From Spinacia oleracea (taxonomy: Eukaryota > Streptophyta > Magnoliopsida > Caryophyllales > Amaranthaceae), in NCBI RefSeq assembly GCF_020520425.1, contig NC_079492.1, positions 146,351,861 to 146,415,860 of the forward strand: a stretch of DNA of 64,000 bases. Reading direction: 5' to 3'. This document shows, piece after piece, positions 38,760 to 50,640 of the stretch. The notes under the pieces were generated by a model. That model was not told the origin of the DNA. It ran no database searches and worked only from the letters and a program-made list of their open reading frames with translations. Numbering within the stretch: the stretch's first letter is position 1; each line of letters starts with the position of its first letter. The position numbers and the translations under genes were made by a program.

Positions 38760-39060
38760 AGGGGGCCGACAAGATGTTGGATGATGATTGAGTGTCCCCA
38801 CGAGTGCGTGCTAGCTGTCCCACGTGTCCCCTCTTTCATATTCCCAATAATTACATCCTCCATCTCACGACAAATTTAATCCCTACCAATCATCATCCCT
38901 TGTGGGTCCCACTATTTTTATAAAAATAATAATTAATTAATTAAGTATATTTATCTCTCTCTCCTCCTGGGGCCGTACGAGGCTCACTTCCCCCATGTGA
39001 TGTACACGTGAACTCGGCCCCTTCTCCCCTTCTTTTCGATGGTGAAGTTTCGTTGCCCTA
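38760..39060. promoter_or_regulatory. CACGTG-rich island 2 (distal regulatory candidate)
   Basis: CACGTG at 38821-38826 and 39005-39010, with GTGCGTGCTAGC and CTCCTGGGGCCGTACGAGG nearby, in a patch far GC-richer than its flanks. No frame follows it. Confidence 0.3.
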
Positions 39061-39224
39061 CGGCTTTTGTCAATTTGTGATTATTCAATGCACTTCTTCA
39101 ATTTACTATTTTACCCTTTATTTCATTTTATTTCTCCTTTTTAATTTTATTTATTTTGTGTAATGTCTTGTTCAATCAATCATAATGGGATGATAGAGTA
39201 ATAATTATGGACGCACACCCAACC

Positions 39225-39365
39225 TCCACTCTATACCCCTATTTGGCTATTTTCTATTTAAGATAGGATTTGTGGGCTCCTTTTGTTTTTTCCAAATATA
39301 TTTAGTTTTAAATACTTTGACTATTTCATTTATTCCACTCTATACCCCTATTTGGCTATTTTCTA
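39225..39365. repeat. Spaced perfect 32-bp direct repeat
   Basis: 39225-39256 and 39334-39365 are identical (TCCACTCTATACCCC, then TATTTGGCTATTTTCTA), separated by 77 bp. Confidence 0.9.
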
Positions 39366-40205
39366 CGTATTTAACTGCCATGTCGGAGACTTAACATTTT
39401 GTTAAGAGGGAACCCTGGAGTAATTTTATTTGAGGTCTCGTATTGATCACAAATCTTAATAATTTTAAAAGAAGTATTGTTTGATTGGTTGTGTCTTGAG
39501 TCGTCTTTGTGAATAAAATATTAATAAACGTAAAATGCAATTTGAATAAGTTTCAAAACTCTTGAACGTACTCCGTATATACCCTGAGTATGAACTATGG
39601 GGGGAGTACCTTGCCAATGAGTTTGTACTTCTGCAAATGATACAAGACGTTGTTTCTTTTCTTACTATTTTCAATGAGAACACCAAGAGTAAATATCGTG
39701 TCTCGTTAAAGTGGTCTCAATATCTAATTTCAGAATATTAATCTCATGAAAGATCTTGCTTGATTTCCTTTGTTGGTTACCTTAAAAATACAAAAAAAAA
39801 AATTGGTCAGGAGATAGAGATAATCTATGCACGTATGATGTGTCTAACATTTAAATACTCTGAGAAACACAAGTACACAACTACTCGTATATATGTGTGA
39901 AATGATCAACTGAGGCACATCCTGCGACTTACCTCCTCCACTATCTGGACCGTGGACGATGGGCCCTTGGAAGCGAAGGTTTTCGTGTTTTGAGGAATTT
40001 GAATACTTTTATCTTTTTTTATTTACATAGTTAGAAAAAATGAGTGATTGGACAACACAAAATTTGGAAGAAGGGGTTTGTCATGTCTTGGTAAAAAGAA
40101 TACTGAATTTCTCTCTCATAGCCTCCTAGATAGGCAAAGGCTTGGTAGATATAAGTCCGTATAGAAAGAGTAGGGTTGATAGATTTGATAGGTATTTGGA
40201 TCCTA

Positions 40206-40207
40206 CC

Positions 40208-40240
<33 letters not shown>

Positions 40241-40263
40241 TACAACAACAACAACAACAACAC
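40206..40263. repeat. AAC trinucleotide microsatellite
   Basis: Two runs of AAC units interrupted once by AATTAC. The apparent Asn-rich reading frame over it has no other coding signal. Confidence 0.9.
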
Positions 40264-40475
40264 CAACCTAATAATGTCTGGCAGGCAGCATAACTGCGGA
40301 ATATCTGAGCTACATAAAATAAGTCTGCCTAGGTTTATTTTTTTTAAGATGAGAGTATCTTCATCGGATTCGATATCAATTTCGAGTTATTAATTGGAAA
40401 GTCTTCCCCATGCATTATATTTATGCATCATGCATTTGTCATTCTCATGTCTTTAAAACTACAAACTTTTAGTTT

Positions 40476-40539
40476 GAGTCTTTCATGAGGTCTACAATCT
40501 ATCACGTGAGTCTTTCATGAGGTCTACAATCTATCACGT
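40476..40539. repeat. Perfect 32-bp tandem duplication
   Basis: 40476-40507 and 40508-40539 are identical, starting GAGTCTTTCATGAGG and ending CTATCACGT. Confidence 0.95.
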
Positions 40540-41479
40540 TTTTCAACTATCACCAATAACTAACGCGTATATATTGTAAATTTTTCATGAGACTGTTTTA
40601 TTGTGTGGTGATCGTGGTCTCCAGTCTATTTTAAAGATCACACCGTGTGATTAATTATTGACATACTTTCCATCAACCAACTTATAGTAATCGATGTCTT
40701 GTCTAAAAATTAATCTAGTCCATGTGTACCATGTGAACAGGAGATTGGATATTGGAGTAGGGTATTCGCATAAGAAATGACCTTGAATATGGAATCCTAT
40801 GAGATAATAATATCAAACAAGTAAAACTAAATTTGAATTGAACAATTCATTTTTAAGTAAGGAGGTGGAAAATTCTTTCTCGCCGGTTGTTGAAACAATA
40901 CGAGCCGATATAATTAATAATGTAAATGAAGAATTCGACAAACACTTATTTTAATAATTTTTTGTATGGTAAAAACTTTTGGATTACGATTGAAAGGGGA
41001 AAAACAACAACAATTACAAGATGATCCTACTACCGTGATGTTAATATAGGTTGTTGATTTTTTTAGGTAAATTGCGTTACAAGAGATTAAATCTACTTAC
41101 GAGGTTAACCTTGTTAGTTAATTAGTTGCACCAATAGGATTATGTGAACATGTTAGTAGACAATGCATGCAAATCTTTAATGATTGATTGATTTGGTTTA
41201 ATTACAATAACAAAAGGGCTTTCGTGAATTGAAACACTTGATATCTTTCTAATTATAAGTGTGGAGCCTATATAGATTGAGTTCAGTTATTGTCTGGAGA
41301 TATGGAAACCCATGGTTGCTTCACAATAATGTTGTTATTGATAGTATTACTTTACTAGTAGGAAGTCTTTGTTGCTTTGTTTACTTGTACATGTTCTTTT
41401 AATACGAAAACTGATTTCGACACACAGTTTAGTAAAAGTAGATTATGGTTTATACTATCCAAAATCACTTTGCCACTAA

Positions 41480-41747
41480 CACTACACGAATCTGCATCTT
41501 TAACGACAATCTAATTACGACGGGTCAAAAATTCCGTCGCAAAAGCCTTTTCCGACGGGCTAACAACCAAACAAAGACGGGAACAACCGTTGCAAATGTC
41601 TTTTATGACGGGTTAACGACGGGATTTTTCATTAATGACGGCCCCTTTTTATGACGGGTCCGCGACCGAAAAACCCGTCATTAATCAACGATTATTGGCC
41701 TTTCGCGACGGGATTTCCCGTCGTTAATGGTACAATTTTTTGTAAGG
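41480..41747. mobile_element. CACTA-type MITE, copy 3 (right end decayed)
   Basis: Starts CACTACACGAATCTGC and shares the interior of the copies at 28052 and 37566, but the right terminus reads TTTTTTGTAAGG instead of TTTTTTGTAGTG. Flanks TAA and TAT suggest a decayed 3-bp duplication. The older look of the end implies an earlier insertion. Confidence 0.8.
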
Positions 41748-42055
41748 TATATTACCTACCAAAATCAACATTTGAACTCCGTAGTTGATAAAATATATTA
41801 TGGAGGGGAAAATATAATGTTGTGTTGTTTTATTCGTGAGCATAAGAATCTATTTATATAATACAAACTAGATCTCCTACTCTTCATAGGTTTAATTCAT
41901 ATACACTTCTATCTTATATCATATAGCCTAGTTATAACATAACTCTACTATATTCGATATTCTATCGTATAGGATAACTGCGTTATCCTCAATACCCTTA
42001 CGCAATCGGAACGGCAGTTTCACGAACGTTGCGATTAGAGAAATAAAAAAAAAAT

Positions 42056-42396
42056 TCATATGCTTGTCATGTCGTGTTAAGGAGTCATGTCGTTACTGTC
42101 GTTTAAAGGAGTCATGTCGTTTCGTATAAGGAAAAAAAATGTCATATATGCATGTTTTGTCGTGTCAAGGAGTCCTGTCGTTACTGTAGTTTCAAGAAGT
42201 CCGGTCGTTTCGTACAAGGAAAAAAATGTTATATGTCTGTCTTATCGTGTCAAGGAGTCTTGTCATTACTGTCATTTCAAGGAGTCATGTTGCTTCGTAC
42301 AATAAAAAAATATCATATGACTGCCTTGTCGTGTCAGGGATTCCTATCAATGATGTCGTTTCAAGGAGTTTTGTCGTTTCGTACAAGGAACAAAAT
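42056..42396. repeat. Four ~86-bp tandem units inside the TRIM
   Basis: Units begin near 42056, 42142, 42229 and 42312. Each carries a TCATATG-like start, GTCGTGTCAAGGAGTC, a second GTTTCAAGGAGT and TCGTTTCGTACAAGGAA. They are followed by three shorter units around CCGTCCATATCTTACGACA (about 42434-42512). Confidence 0.85.
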
Positions 42397-42715
42397 TGCC
42401 AATATGAAAAACCTCTCTCACGGCAGAGGGAGAACCGTCCATGTCTTACGACACATGATAAACCGTCCACATCTTACGACATATGGAGAACTGTCCATAT
42501 CTTAAGACACACGGAGAACGATAAATTATCAAGAGAATAAAATAGAAGAAACGTAAAAATCACAGCGGAAGTATAATAATCAGATAAAAAATCTATTATT
42601 TTGGATATAGTGTATGAATCACGCCGGTGAATTTAAGTTTTTAACCCACCGGCGGGGGAAATTTTTATAAATCGATTCCAAGATCTAACCTGCTCTGATA
42701 CCATGATAAAATATA

Positions 42716-43051
42716 CTCCCTCCGTCCCGGAATACTCGACCCGGTTCGATCGGCACAAAGTTTAAGAGACTTGAATTGACTTATTTAATTTAATAGGTAG
42801 TAGTTGATAGTGGGGTGTTATTTTAATGTAGTTAGTGGGAAATGTGTAGAGGGGTGGGGTTGGGGGAGAGTAGGGGTTGAATTTTTAATTATTTTTTGTA
42901 TGGAGTAGGTGGTATGTGGGTTAATAGGGGATTAGGGGTGGAGTGAGAAATAATATAATATTGTTAGAATATTTCCATTTTTAGAAACTGGTCAAGTATT
43001 AAGGGACGGCCCGATAAGGAAAACAGATCAAGTATTCCGAGACGGAGGGAG
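42716..43051. mobile_element. Stowaway MITE nested in the TRIM 5' LTR
   Basis: Starts CTCCCTCCGTCCCGGAATAC and ends with the inverse (GTATTCCGAGACGGAGGGAG), flanked by TA. The other LTR at 41790-41800 keeps the uninterrupted AAAATATATTATGG, so the insertion point is shown directly. Confidence 0.95.
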
Positions 43052-43361
43052 TATTATGGAGGGGAAAATATAATATAATGTTGTGTTGTTTTATTCGTGG
43101 GCATACGTCTCTATTTATAATTCAAACTAGATCTCCTACTTTTCATAAGTTTTCTAATTCATATAGAATTCTATCTTATATCATATAGCCTATTTATAAC
43201 ATAACTCTACTATATTCGATATTCTATTATATAGGATAACTGCTTTATCCTCAATAGTAGTCTATATAAATATATGCACAAGTTTTTACATTTCTATAAC
43301 ATACTAGGCAATTTTTTGTGCATTTTCTAAGTTGCCGCCATAGGTTTATTTGCCATAGGTT

Positions 43362-43873
43362 TAAAATTTTCTCATATTCCCAATATCAGAGTTTTGATAA
43401 AAGTGAAAACATTACTCCGTATAAATAAATGTAATTTTCCTTGTTTAAATAAAAAATAGAGGAATCTCAATGCACATTAATTACTCCCTCCGTCTCTTTT
43501 TGTTTTTTACGTATTCTATTTTGGGTGTTTCATTTTGTTCTTTACATTTCCTTTTATATTGTCACATAATGCATTAATATTCTATCAAAAGTTGTGCTCA
43601 AATATTATTTTAACCAATTAAATCCATTGGACATTAAATATTTCTCATTTTCCCAATGTCAGATTTTTTATAAAAGTGAAAACATTATAAATAAACGTAA
43701 TTTTTCTTGTTTAAATAAAAAAAGTAGAGGAATCTCAATGCACATTAAATAGTCGTTAAATCGCGTGAAAAACATCAAACGTAAAAAACAAAAAGAGACG
43801 GAGGGAGTATTGTTAAAACTGAAAACGCCTGCAAAATACCAAACATAAAGAACAAAAAGAAACGTAAGGAGTA
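43362..43873. mobile_element. Older Stowaway-like copy, interrupted
   Basis: 43362-43480 aligns with 43640-43750 of the nested element (shared AAAAGTGAAAACATTA and GAGGAATCTCAATGCACATT), and 43808-43873 aligns with its right end (ACAAAAAGAAACGTAAGGAGTA against the usual GAGACGGAGGGAGTA). So an older family member is split by a younger one. Its left terminus is lost or diverged. Confidence 0.7.
43484..43807. mobile_element. Stowaway MITE nested in a member of its own family
   Basis: Starts CTCCCTCCGTCTCTTTTTGT and ends with the inverse (ACAAAAAGAGACGGAGGGAG), with TA on both sides. 324 bp. The inverted identity reaches TTTTTACGT. Confidence 0.93.
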
Positions 43874-46800
43874 GATTTGTTTTATTTTCAACATTTATTA
43901 CCGGCTACCAAACAGACCGATAATTTACCTACCCGTACAAAATTAATCAGTAAATTACAATTTATACTTCATAATCTATAAGACTACTTGCTCATAAATT
44001 CCCAATTCAATCGGGCAGCTTGTCAAGTTAAAATTAGACAATAATTATTGCAAGGTGTAATGATTTCCTTACAAACTTCAATTATTCTTATTGTACATTT
44101 GTGATTACTTGGAAAGAGGTGGGATCATATTCACAAACACATGCCACATCATCATGGACGATTGGTTAAATGGATCAATCAAAATTCAAAGTCCATATTT
44201 CAAAAAGTTCGGTGACATAATGGTATTGAAACTTGATTATTTTTCTTAAATATTTCAACTAGGGATAACTATTTTTCAAATCGATATTAAGCATAACAGT
44301 TATGCAATATACATTCTAAACCCTATCGATAATATGTTTTAGCAATAATCACCATTGCTAAACGTTTATGTATGAGCACATGTAATCGACGACTGGCGAA
44401 TTATACGTATGAGATAACTTATGTTGAATGATTACGACGGTCACCTGCACCAAAAACAAGTGCGGCAATGAGAACATTTTCGATATATAAATCCCTCTTC
44501 GATGCAAATGAGGTTTTATCCAGGTTTAGCCTAGAATCTTTAAGGTTTATGGGTTTATTTACAACGACATAGTATAGTTGGCTGAACCTTAAATCATCTG
44601 GATTGATCGATCTTAATGGGCCAATGTCTATGAACCTTAAATAATCATGTTAAGGTCCGCTTTAACCCACCCAATATAATACAAATCGGCTTGTTAACTC
44701 TTGATGAGCCGTTTGTAATCCCAAATACTGAAATCTTACGTTCCGTTGCAATTAAGATAATTTCTTAACTCTTACAAGTGTTTGTCTCGTTGTGAGTTTG
44801 GCGTTTAACTTCAAAACTTGCAACAATGATAAACTCGTAGTTCTTGTTCTTTATTGTATTCGAGATAGTAAGATTTGTGGGAAGAAGTACGTACCCTTTA
44901 ATCTTAGTAAAAGTTGCTCTTTTTAATCAATTCGAAGGACAAATAAGTACAAGATTAAACGTAGATTAAGGATTGGGAAAAAAACATCGTGCAACCACAT
45001 TGTTAACCTCGGGTTTCCCAAACACAACCCAAGTTGCATAAAAAACATATGAACTCTTCCATTATTACAACTCATGTGTATCCAACGTTTCTCCATTTTC
45101 CAGCACACACCCAGCAAAGCACACGTGTATTCCCAGCTTCCCGCACGTGCACTTTCAGTCAATGTTTTCCCTTTAGAGATCTAGTCAACGGTCAAATTAT
45201 GGGCTTAATATCAAGATTAACCCAATTATTAGCCCCTCAATTATTTCCTATTCCCTATTATGGAATATGGGAGTATTTTACTTTAGGTAAATCCCGGGAA
45301 ACACCGGTTACGTGGAAGCACGTACGGACTCATCTCAGCCGTTGGATTTCCATTATTTTACTTGAAGCCGTTGATCCCTAGATCAACCCACACGTGCACT
45401 TGAGGAGAGAGAATGAAGAAGTGGGTGCGAACTTATCTGGACCCATGTGACCGGTTTAGTTGGTCACCATGTGATTTCCAGGAAACGGTTAAGGTGATAG
45501 TTAATCAAAAGATCTTGTTGGAATTCTGAATTATACTCCGTAATTAGGAGGGTAGAGATTATCAACCAACTATCATTCACCTAATCATATAAAGACGCAA
45601 CATTTATAGTTTATTAAATTATTATTATATGTAGGATATTTATTTTGTCATGACTTATTTGAAAATATTTTAATTTACTTTGGTTTAAAATAAGTCAAAA
45701 TACGTTAAACATTACAAAAATATCCTATCCAACTATTAAATAGTTTACATACCTTTCTATACATGTTACGATTATACATTTATAGCATAGATTGAGTGAA
45801 ATAAAATAAGTTCTTCAAGTACATTTAAAGATTAATCCCGTTCTTAAAGGATGTCTAGAGTGATTATTCATATTCAGTCAATTTATTTTTGGTGTATAAC
45901 TAAGGTGTCCATCGCTGACAATAATGACTAACCCTCTCGCCCGCATGCTTTAGCAATTAGACTATTGTTCATTATTGGATATTTGTTTTATTTAATCAAG
46001 TTCATATCATGACAAATTATAAGATGGTACATTAGAATTTAATTTGGTCAATGATTTTAGTCGGACTAATTATATTTCTTAAACACAAGTTTTCCTTGGA
46101 ATGACACTTTGGAAGACAATTAAGTTGTTTGTTAAACAAAATTAAAGATCTCTTTGGAATAAAAGAGATTTGTTAGAAGAAGGCGATTGACTATATTATT
46201 TCGGTTCGACTGGTTAAATAACAACAATTTTTTTTTTCCTTAAAATACGTACAAAGTATTTAATAGACGATTGTTAATCATTTTTATACACTATAAACCG
46301 TAATAAAAACAATTACCTTCATAGTTCACTTCACACAATGTTCATCAACACAAAAAGAGAAAAGAAACAAGGTTCACACAAAATATATATCATGTACAAT
46401 AGAATACTAATTATATCTATGGACATTTGGGTTTAATCTAACATTTTATTTTTATCGTTTTAGTTTAGAAATACTCACATACTTAGTGATGTAAATTTAG
46501 GACATGCCAAATTTGCACATCCCAAACTATGTAAGCCACTTCTTTTTCGTCTAATTTTATTGAACTTATATTTTTAAGGTGAAAAAAATATTGGCTTACT
46601 TGGAATACCGTTTTAGTATTATTTTGGTATTATTACATTAATTTAAATGGGCTAAGAGTATAATTTTTTATGGCAAGTGCAAATTGATAAAATAGAATAA
46701 TGAGGGGGAGTACTATTTATGGAAAGACACAAGTGATGGGGAAGCATGTTTGGTTGGTGGGATTTCCCATAATTGGAAATGACAGAATATAGAATTGCAC

Positions 46801-48254
46801 ATGATATGTGTAATCATTACCATTAATTTATTTACGACTGATGTTAGCCTAATCATGATTTTGATTCAAATAATCAAATTTCTAGATCGCCCTATTATCA
46901 ATAATTAATACTTGTAATATAATTATAGTCTAATAATTTAAAAATGGGTTAGAATAGTCACACAAGTACATGATGGATTGTCATAGTTGCGAGGCATGGC
47001 GGGGCCACACTAATCATGGTTGTATTCCCCAATCATATAACCTAGTTATTTAAGTTTGATCATGTCTTAAAGAATAATTGCTAATTGGACCATAGTGAAC
47101 CTAGGACAAGTTCATTTTGACTCTTGTTATGAGATTTTGTCATCTCATTTTGATACATTTTTTTTGTGTTAGATGAATCATTTTGGCATGCAAGATCCAT
47201 ACTTAACATATATCTCAACAATATCATGTTATTATTATATAAATTGAGCATTAATTATAATATAGGTAATAGGTTTATATAAAGAGCATAAGGTGTTTTA
47301 AGGTTTAGCTGTTGACATGATATTTTCTACATTTCCTATAAACTCAATTTCTTTAATTGCTTGTCATTTTTTTTTAAAAAGTTACGACAACTGATTTTCT
47401 ACATCCATTATGTATATAGTCATTCATAAAACATAAAAAATTAAGTAGGAAAGTATATATGTAAATTTATGTTCAATAAAATAAGTTAAAATCGTAAAGG
47501 TATAATTTATCAATGTTAATCAAGTGAGCTTGGAAAAAAAATCTTATACAAACAAGGCATGATTTTCATTACAAAATCAAATTACATAAAATATCTTACC
47601 CATTATTCTCATTTTTTACTACTATAAAACGGTTTGACGGTGAGAAATCGTCGTGGCGCATTTGTGAAAGAAAATAATACGAGGGTGGATGGAAATTCCA
47701 ATGGTATATGGGCCACAATACTGTCAATTATGCATAAGATAAATTTGTATGAGATAGTCAATGAGGTCCCGATCTAGTGGTTAAGGCCGTGGTCATATGT
47801 ACGATACAAAGTAGATCATAATCCATTTTTTCATTTGTTTGTACTTTCTTTGTGCCTCATTCACACCAAAAAATAACTAAGTAGCAAATTTTATCACATA
47901 CCATAGTTAACAACTCTATTAACTTTTCGATAGACATATTGATGTAACGAGTATTATGTTTACGCTCTTTAGTTCCTGCAATGATATATAGAGGCCATGA
48001 TAATGGGTTCAAGAAGAGAGTAACGTGGGTTTGGGCTGTTAGATAGTGGGTATCGAATAAACTAACATGGATTGAGGTCCTCTATTGAATGGGCCTCAAT
48101 GGTTTTGGATTGAAATTTGGGCCTATCGCGCCTATAAAAGTTATTAGTGGGTGATTTGGGTCGAATCATGTATGTGTTAGCGGTGTTGCATTATTTATAT
48201 AGGCTGTATATCCACACGAGACACAATGTGTGCATGGAACTTCATATGCACAAT
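43874..48254. other. Intergenic stretch, no gene
   Basis: Over 4 kb of AT-rich sequence with no supported coding frame. Around 47770 CCGATCTAGTGGTTAAGGC looks like a SINE A box without a clear B box. The only compositional outlier is the island at 45060-45480. Confidence 0.4.
45060..45480. promoter_or_regulatory. CACGTG-rich island 3 (distal regulatory candidate)
   Basis: Three perfect CACGTG hexamers (45122-45127, 45144-45149, 45391-45396), plus TTACGTGG, GCACGTACG and two GCCGTTG(G/A) strings, in a GC-richer block. Open frames on both strands here lack any family motif. Confidence 0.35.
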
Positions 48255-49402
48255 TAGGGTTGTGAAAAAGCCACTTGACCCGAGAAACCGATCTTAATCG
48301 ACCGATATCTGAACCGATATTTTCAGGATATAGGGATCTAAAAACTTACCCGATTCGGTGTTGACTCGAAATTCGATTAAACCCGTGAATCTATGATCCG
48401 AACAAAAACCGCTAACAACATGAGAATACCCTGCAACTCGATTTTCATATGATACCTTTAAACCAAACTGAAGTTGTACCCGATCCAACAACAGTTGGAA
48501 AACTGATTTTGCCAGATAACAATCGTAATCAAACTGACTCGATAAAATTCGATATCTGATTTAACCCGGCCCGTGTCACCCTAAATCTAAATTAAACGGA
48601 ATTTTGTCAAATTGACCCGATTATATCCGAAATCCTAATTAATCTAACATTAATCAACCCGATAACTGAAATCCACCAAAGATTTTAAAAAATAATCCGA
48701 TTTCTCCTGAAGCAGATTTAATTTACTCGTTATTATCAATAAATTAAACAGTTAATAATGTAAAGCCAATTTTATGTATAAAAGTTATCCAATGTTCTTA
48801 TTACTCCGTATATAATTTGGAGACAAAGTAATAGTAGTCTAAAAGTTCTTTAGTTGGCATAAAGGTTTCAAAATAATAAAATGATCTAAATTTGATCATT
48901 AACTCGAGAGTTACTCAATCTATAAAGTATAAAGTGTGAGAATACAAGTCTAATCTGATATAAACTTGAACCAAAAGCACTATCCGCAATTGACTTGAAT
49001 CTAAGGTACACATGGGACTCACCGATCTAAAATGGACCCACATCCGAGACTTATCCCCTAACATGATCCGGACCCGCTATAAGCCAGTAATTTTTTTACT
49101 TGAATCCAACTTACACGTGAACCAAACTTGAACTTAACCAAATCAAACAGATACAAAGTCGTTTTATACATGAACTAGTTAAAATCGATTTCGAGATCGA
49201 CCGAACATAAATTACCCGTACCAAAACTGCCTAGGAAAAATAACCAAAATATATTGTTCGAGTAAATCAAAATTCAAAGTTATCTAAACCGATCCAAATT
49301 GGCCAAATAAAAACATCAATCTAAATCGATTTCGACAAGACTCGAACTGTTTATAACGGGTATGAAACCGATTCCATGATCCAACTTGGCATGACAACCC
49401 TA
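48255..49402. mobile_element. hAT-like element, termini only
   Basis: The left end TAGGGTTGTGAAAAAGCCA and the inverted right end TTAGGGTTGTCATGCCAAG are similar, and the whole interval is a degenerate mix of GACCCGA, AAACCGAT and GATTCGAC strings. No 8-bp target duplication was found, so the boundaries are provisional. No coding frame. Confidence 0.5.
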
Positions 49403-49931
49403 AATCGCGACAATCTTGTAACCATAATGTAATAAGGGTTGCATGTACATCTTCAATTTAAAAGGGAACACGTGAGGTTGACTTTTTTTAGTGTCCACTT
49501 ATAAAATACATACTTAGTAGTTCTATATATTTTACCCCTTTAAACAAGAGATTGAGATAGTGAATTAGTGGTATCACTTCCCACCACATATCATTCATAT
49601 TGTGGCCTAGGTATCCAATCTTATGTGAAACATTTGAGGGATTTTTTTTATCTTCCATACACATAAAAATTAATCAAAAGCTAACCTAGCTCGAGAACGA
49701 CCCAAATTTGTTCTGGACATAGTGAATTAGCAGATATGACAACTCTAATTAACCTGGAACACTGTGGGTTTAGCTTAAGTAAAACATGCAAAACACCAGT
49801 TAATTTAGTTAAAACTCGTTTGGTATTAATCAAATTTAAAAGTTACATAACACTTTCTCTTTAATTAAGCTTGTTTACACTTAGAATTTCCTATTTCGTA
49901 CAATTAGAATTTTCTATTTGTGAATTGTGAT

Positions 49932-50101
49932 TTTTTTTTTTGGGTGTTAGCACCCGGTTTACCCTTAGGGTTAATCCGGATTCGGGGCGAATTCTGGGTG
50001 GATAGGTTCCAGTCCCCTCCCAATTGTTGTTGCGGGGGATCGAATACGAGTCCTCCCTACCAAGTTCAGTCCCAATCACCACTGAACCAACAAACAATTG
50101 G
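49932..50101 (-). mobile_element. Complete SINE with 14-bp target duplication
   Basis: On the minus strand it opens with TTGTTGGTTCAGTGGTGA (A-box region) and GTATTCGATCCCCC (B box), and ends in a short A tail (the T run just after 49931 on the plus strand). The target duplication TTGTGAATTGTGAT is perfect at 49918-49931 and 50102-50115. About 170 bp. Pol III transcription and LINE-dependent mobility are known for such elements generally. Confidence 0.9.
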
Positions 50102-50494
50102 TTGTGAATTGTGATATTGTTTAGCTTAATTATGGTCAGACTTTGAGTTCCCTCAAAAAAAACCAAAAAAAAAAAATTGGTCAACACTTTGAATCGTGGA
50201 TTACCGAATTAGAGTTGGAATTGGATTTACATTATTTTCCTTATATTTAACAGTTGCACAATAAAAAAATCAAAAAAAAAATCAATAGAGATTTCTTTCC
50301 TATTCTATTGCTCTGTAATCCTATTTCTACAAGGTTTAGTATTGCTAATAGTATACGAACTACAAGCTTATGCGTAGTAATATTAATATTGAGGGTGTCT
50401 TCTCTAATTTTGATCAATTCTACAATCAACCACTCCAATTCTATAAATATTGAGGGTACCTTCTCCATATAGTATATTTCTCTTAGAAAATCTA

Positions 50495-50640
50495 GTAGCT
50501 AAACCAGTCCGGTCCGGGTTTTGAACCGGTTTTTCGGGTCCGGTCCAAGCATAACCGGTGTGGTCTCCGGGTATTGAATTATCAAAATTCGGGTATTCAG
50601 TCCTGTCCGAGTGGACCGATAAACACCCCTACAACCCGAA
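50495..50640. repeat. CCGG/ACCGG-rich transposon remnant
   Basis: Holds AGTCCGGTCCGGGTT, GAACCGG and TCGGGTCCGGTCC and ends with AAACACCCCTACAACCC, the inverse of a hAT-style GGGTTGTAGGGGTGTTT end. The opposite terminus was not identified. Confidence 0.4.

Larger units (their letters stand above)
38391..41476. other. Intergenic stretch with several short repeats
   Basis: No supported gene. Holds a CACGTG island (38760-39060), a spaced 32-bp duplication (39225-39365), an AAC microsatellite (40206-40263) and a 32-bp tandem duplication (40476-40539), listed separately. Confidence 0.4.
41786..43253 (-). mobile_element. TRIM-type LTR element, minus orientation
   Basis: Direct repeats of about 206 bp (41786-41991) and 212 bp (42704-43253 after removing a nested MITE) start TGATAAAATATA and end TTATCCTCA. 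Directly inside the right repeat, GCTCTGATACCA (42692-42703) is the reverse complement of TGGTATCAGAGC, the initiator-tRNA-Met primer binding site, so the element reads on the minus strand and the right repeat is its 5' LTR. Flanks GTAGT and ATAGT match at 4 of 5. The 0.7-kb interior has no gag or pol and consists partly of tandem repeats. The small size and missing genes match a terminal-repeat retrotransposon in miniature. Confidence 0.85.

Noticed and set aside
40142..40393. Asn-rich open frame
   Set aside because: Made by the AAC microsatellite; no coding signal on either side.
42087..42540. Three overlapping plus-strand frames with repeated VSRS text
   Set aside because: Products of the tandem units inside the TRIM; each frame is open only because of the repeat.
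41786..43253. A duplicated gene flank
   Set aside because: TG...CA ends and the adjacent tRNA-Met primer site identify LTRs.
45034..45381. 115-codon plus-strand frame in the third CACGTG island
   Set aside because: No recognisable domain, an antisense frame overlaps it, and the region looks regulatory.
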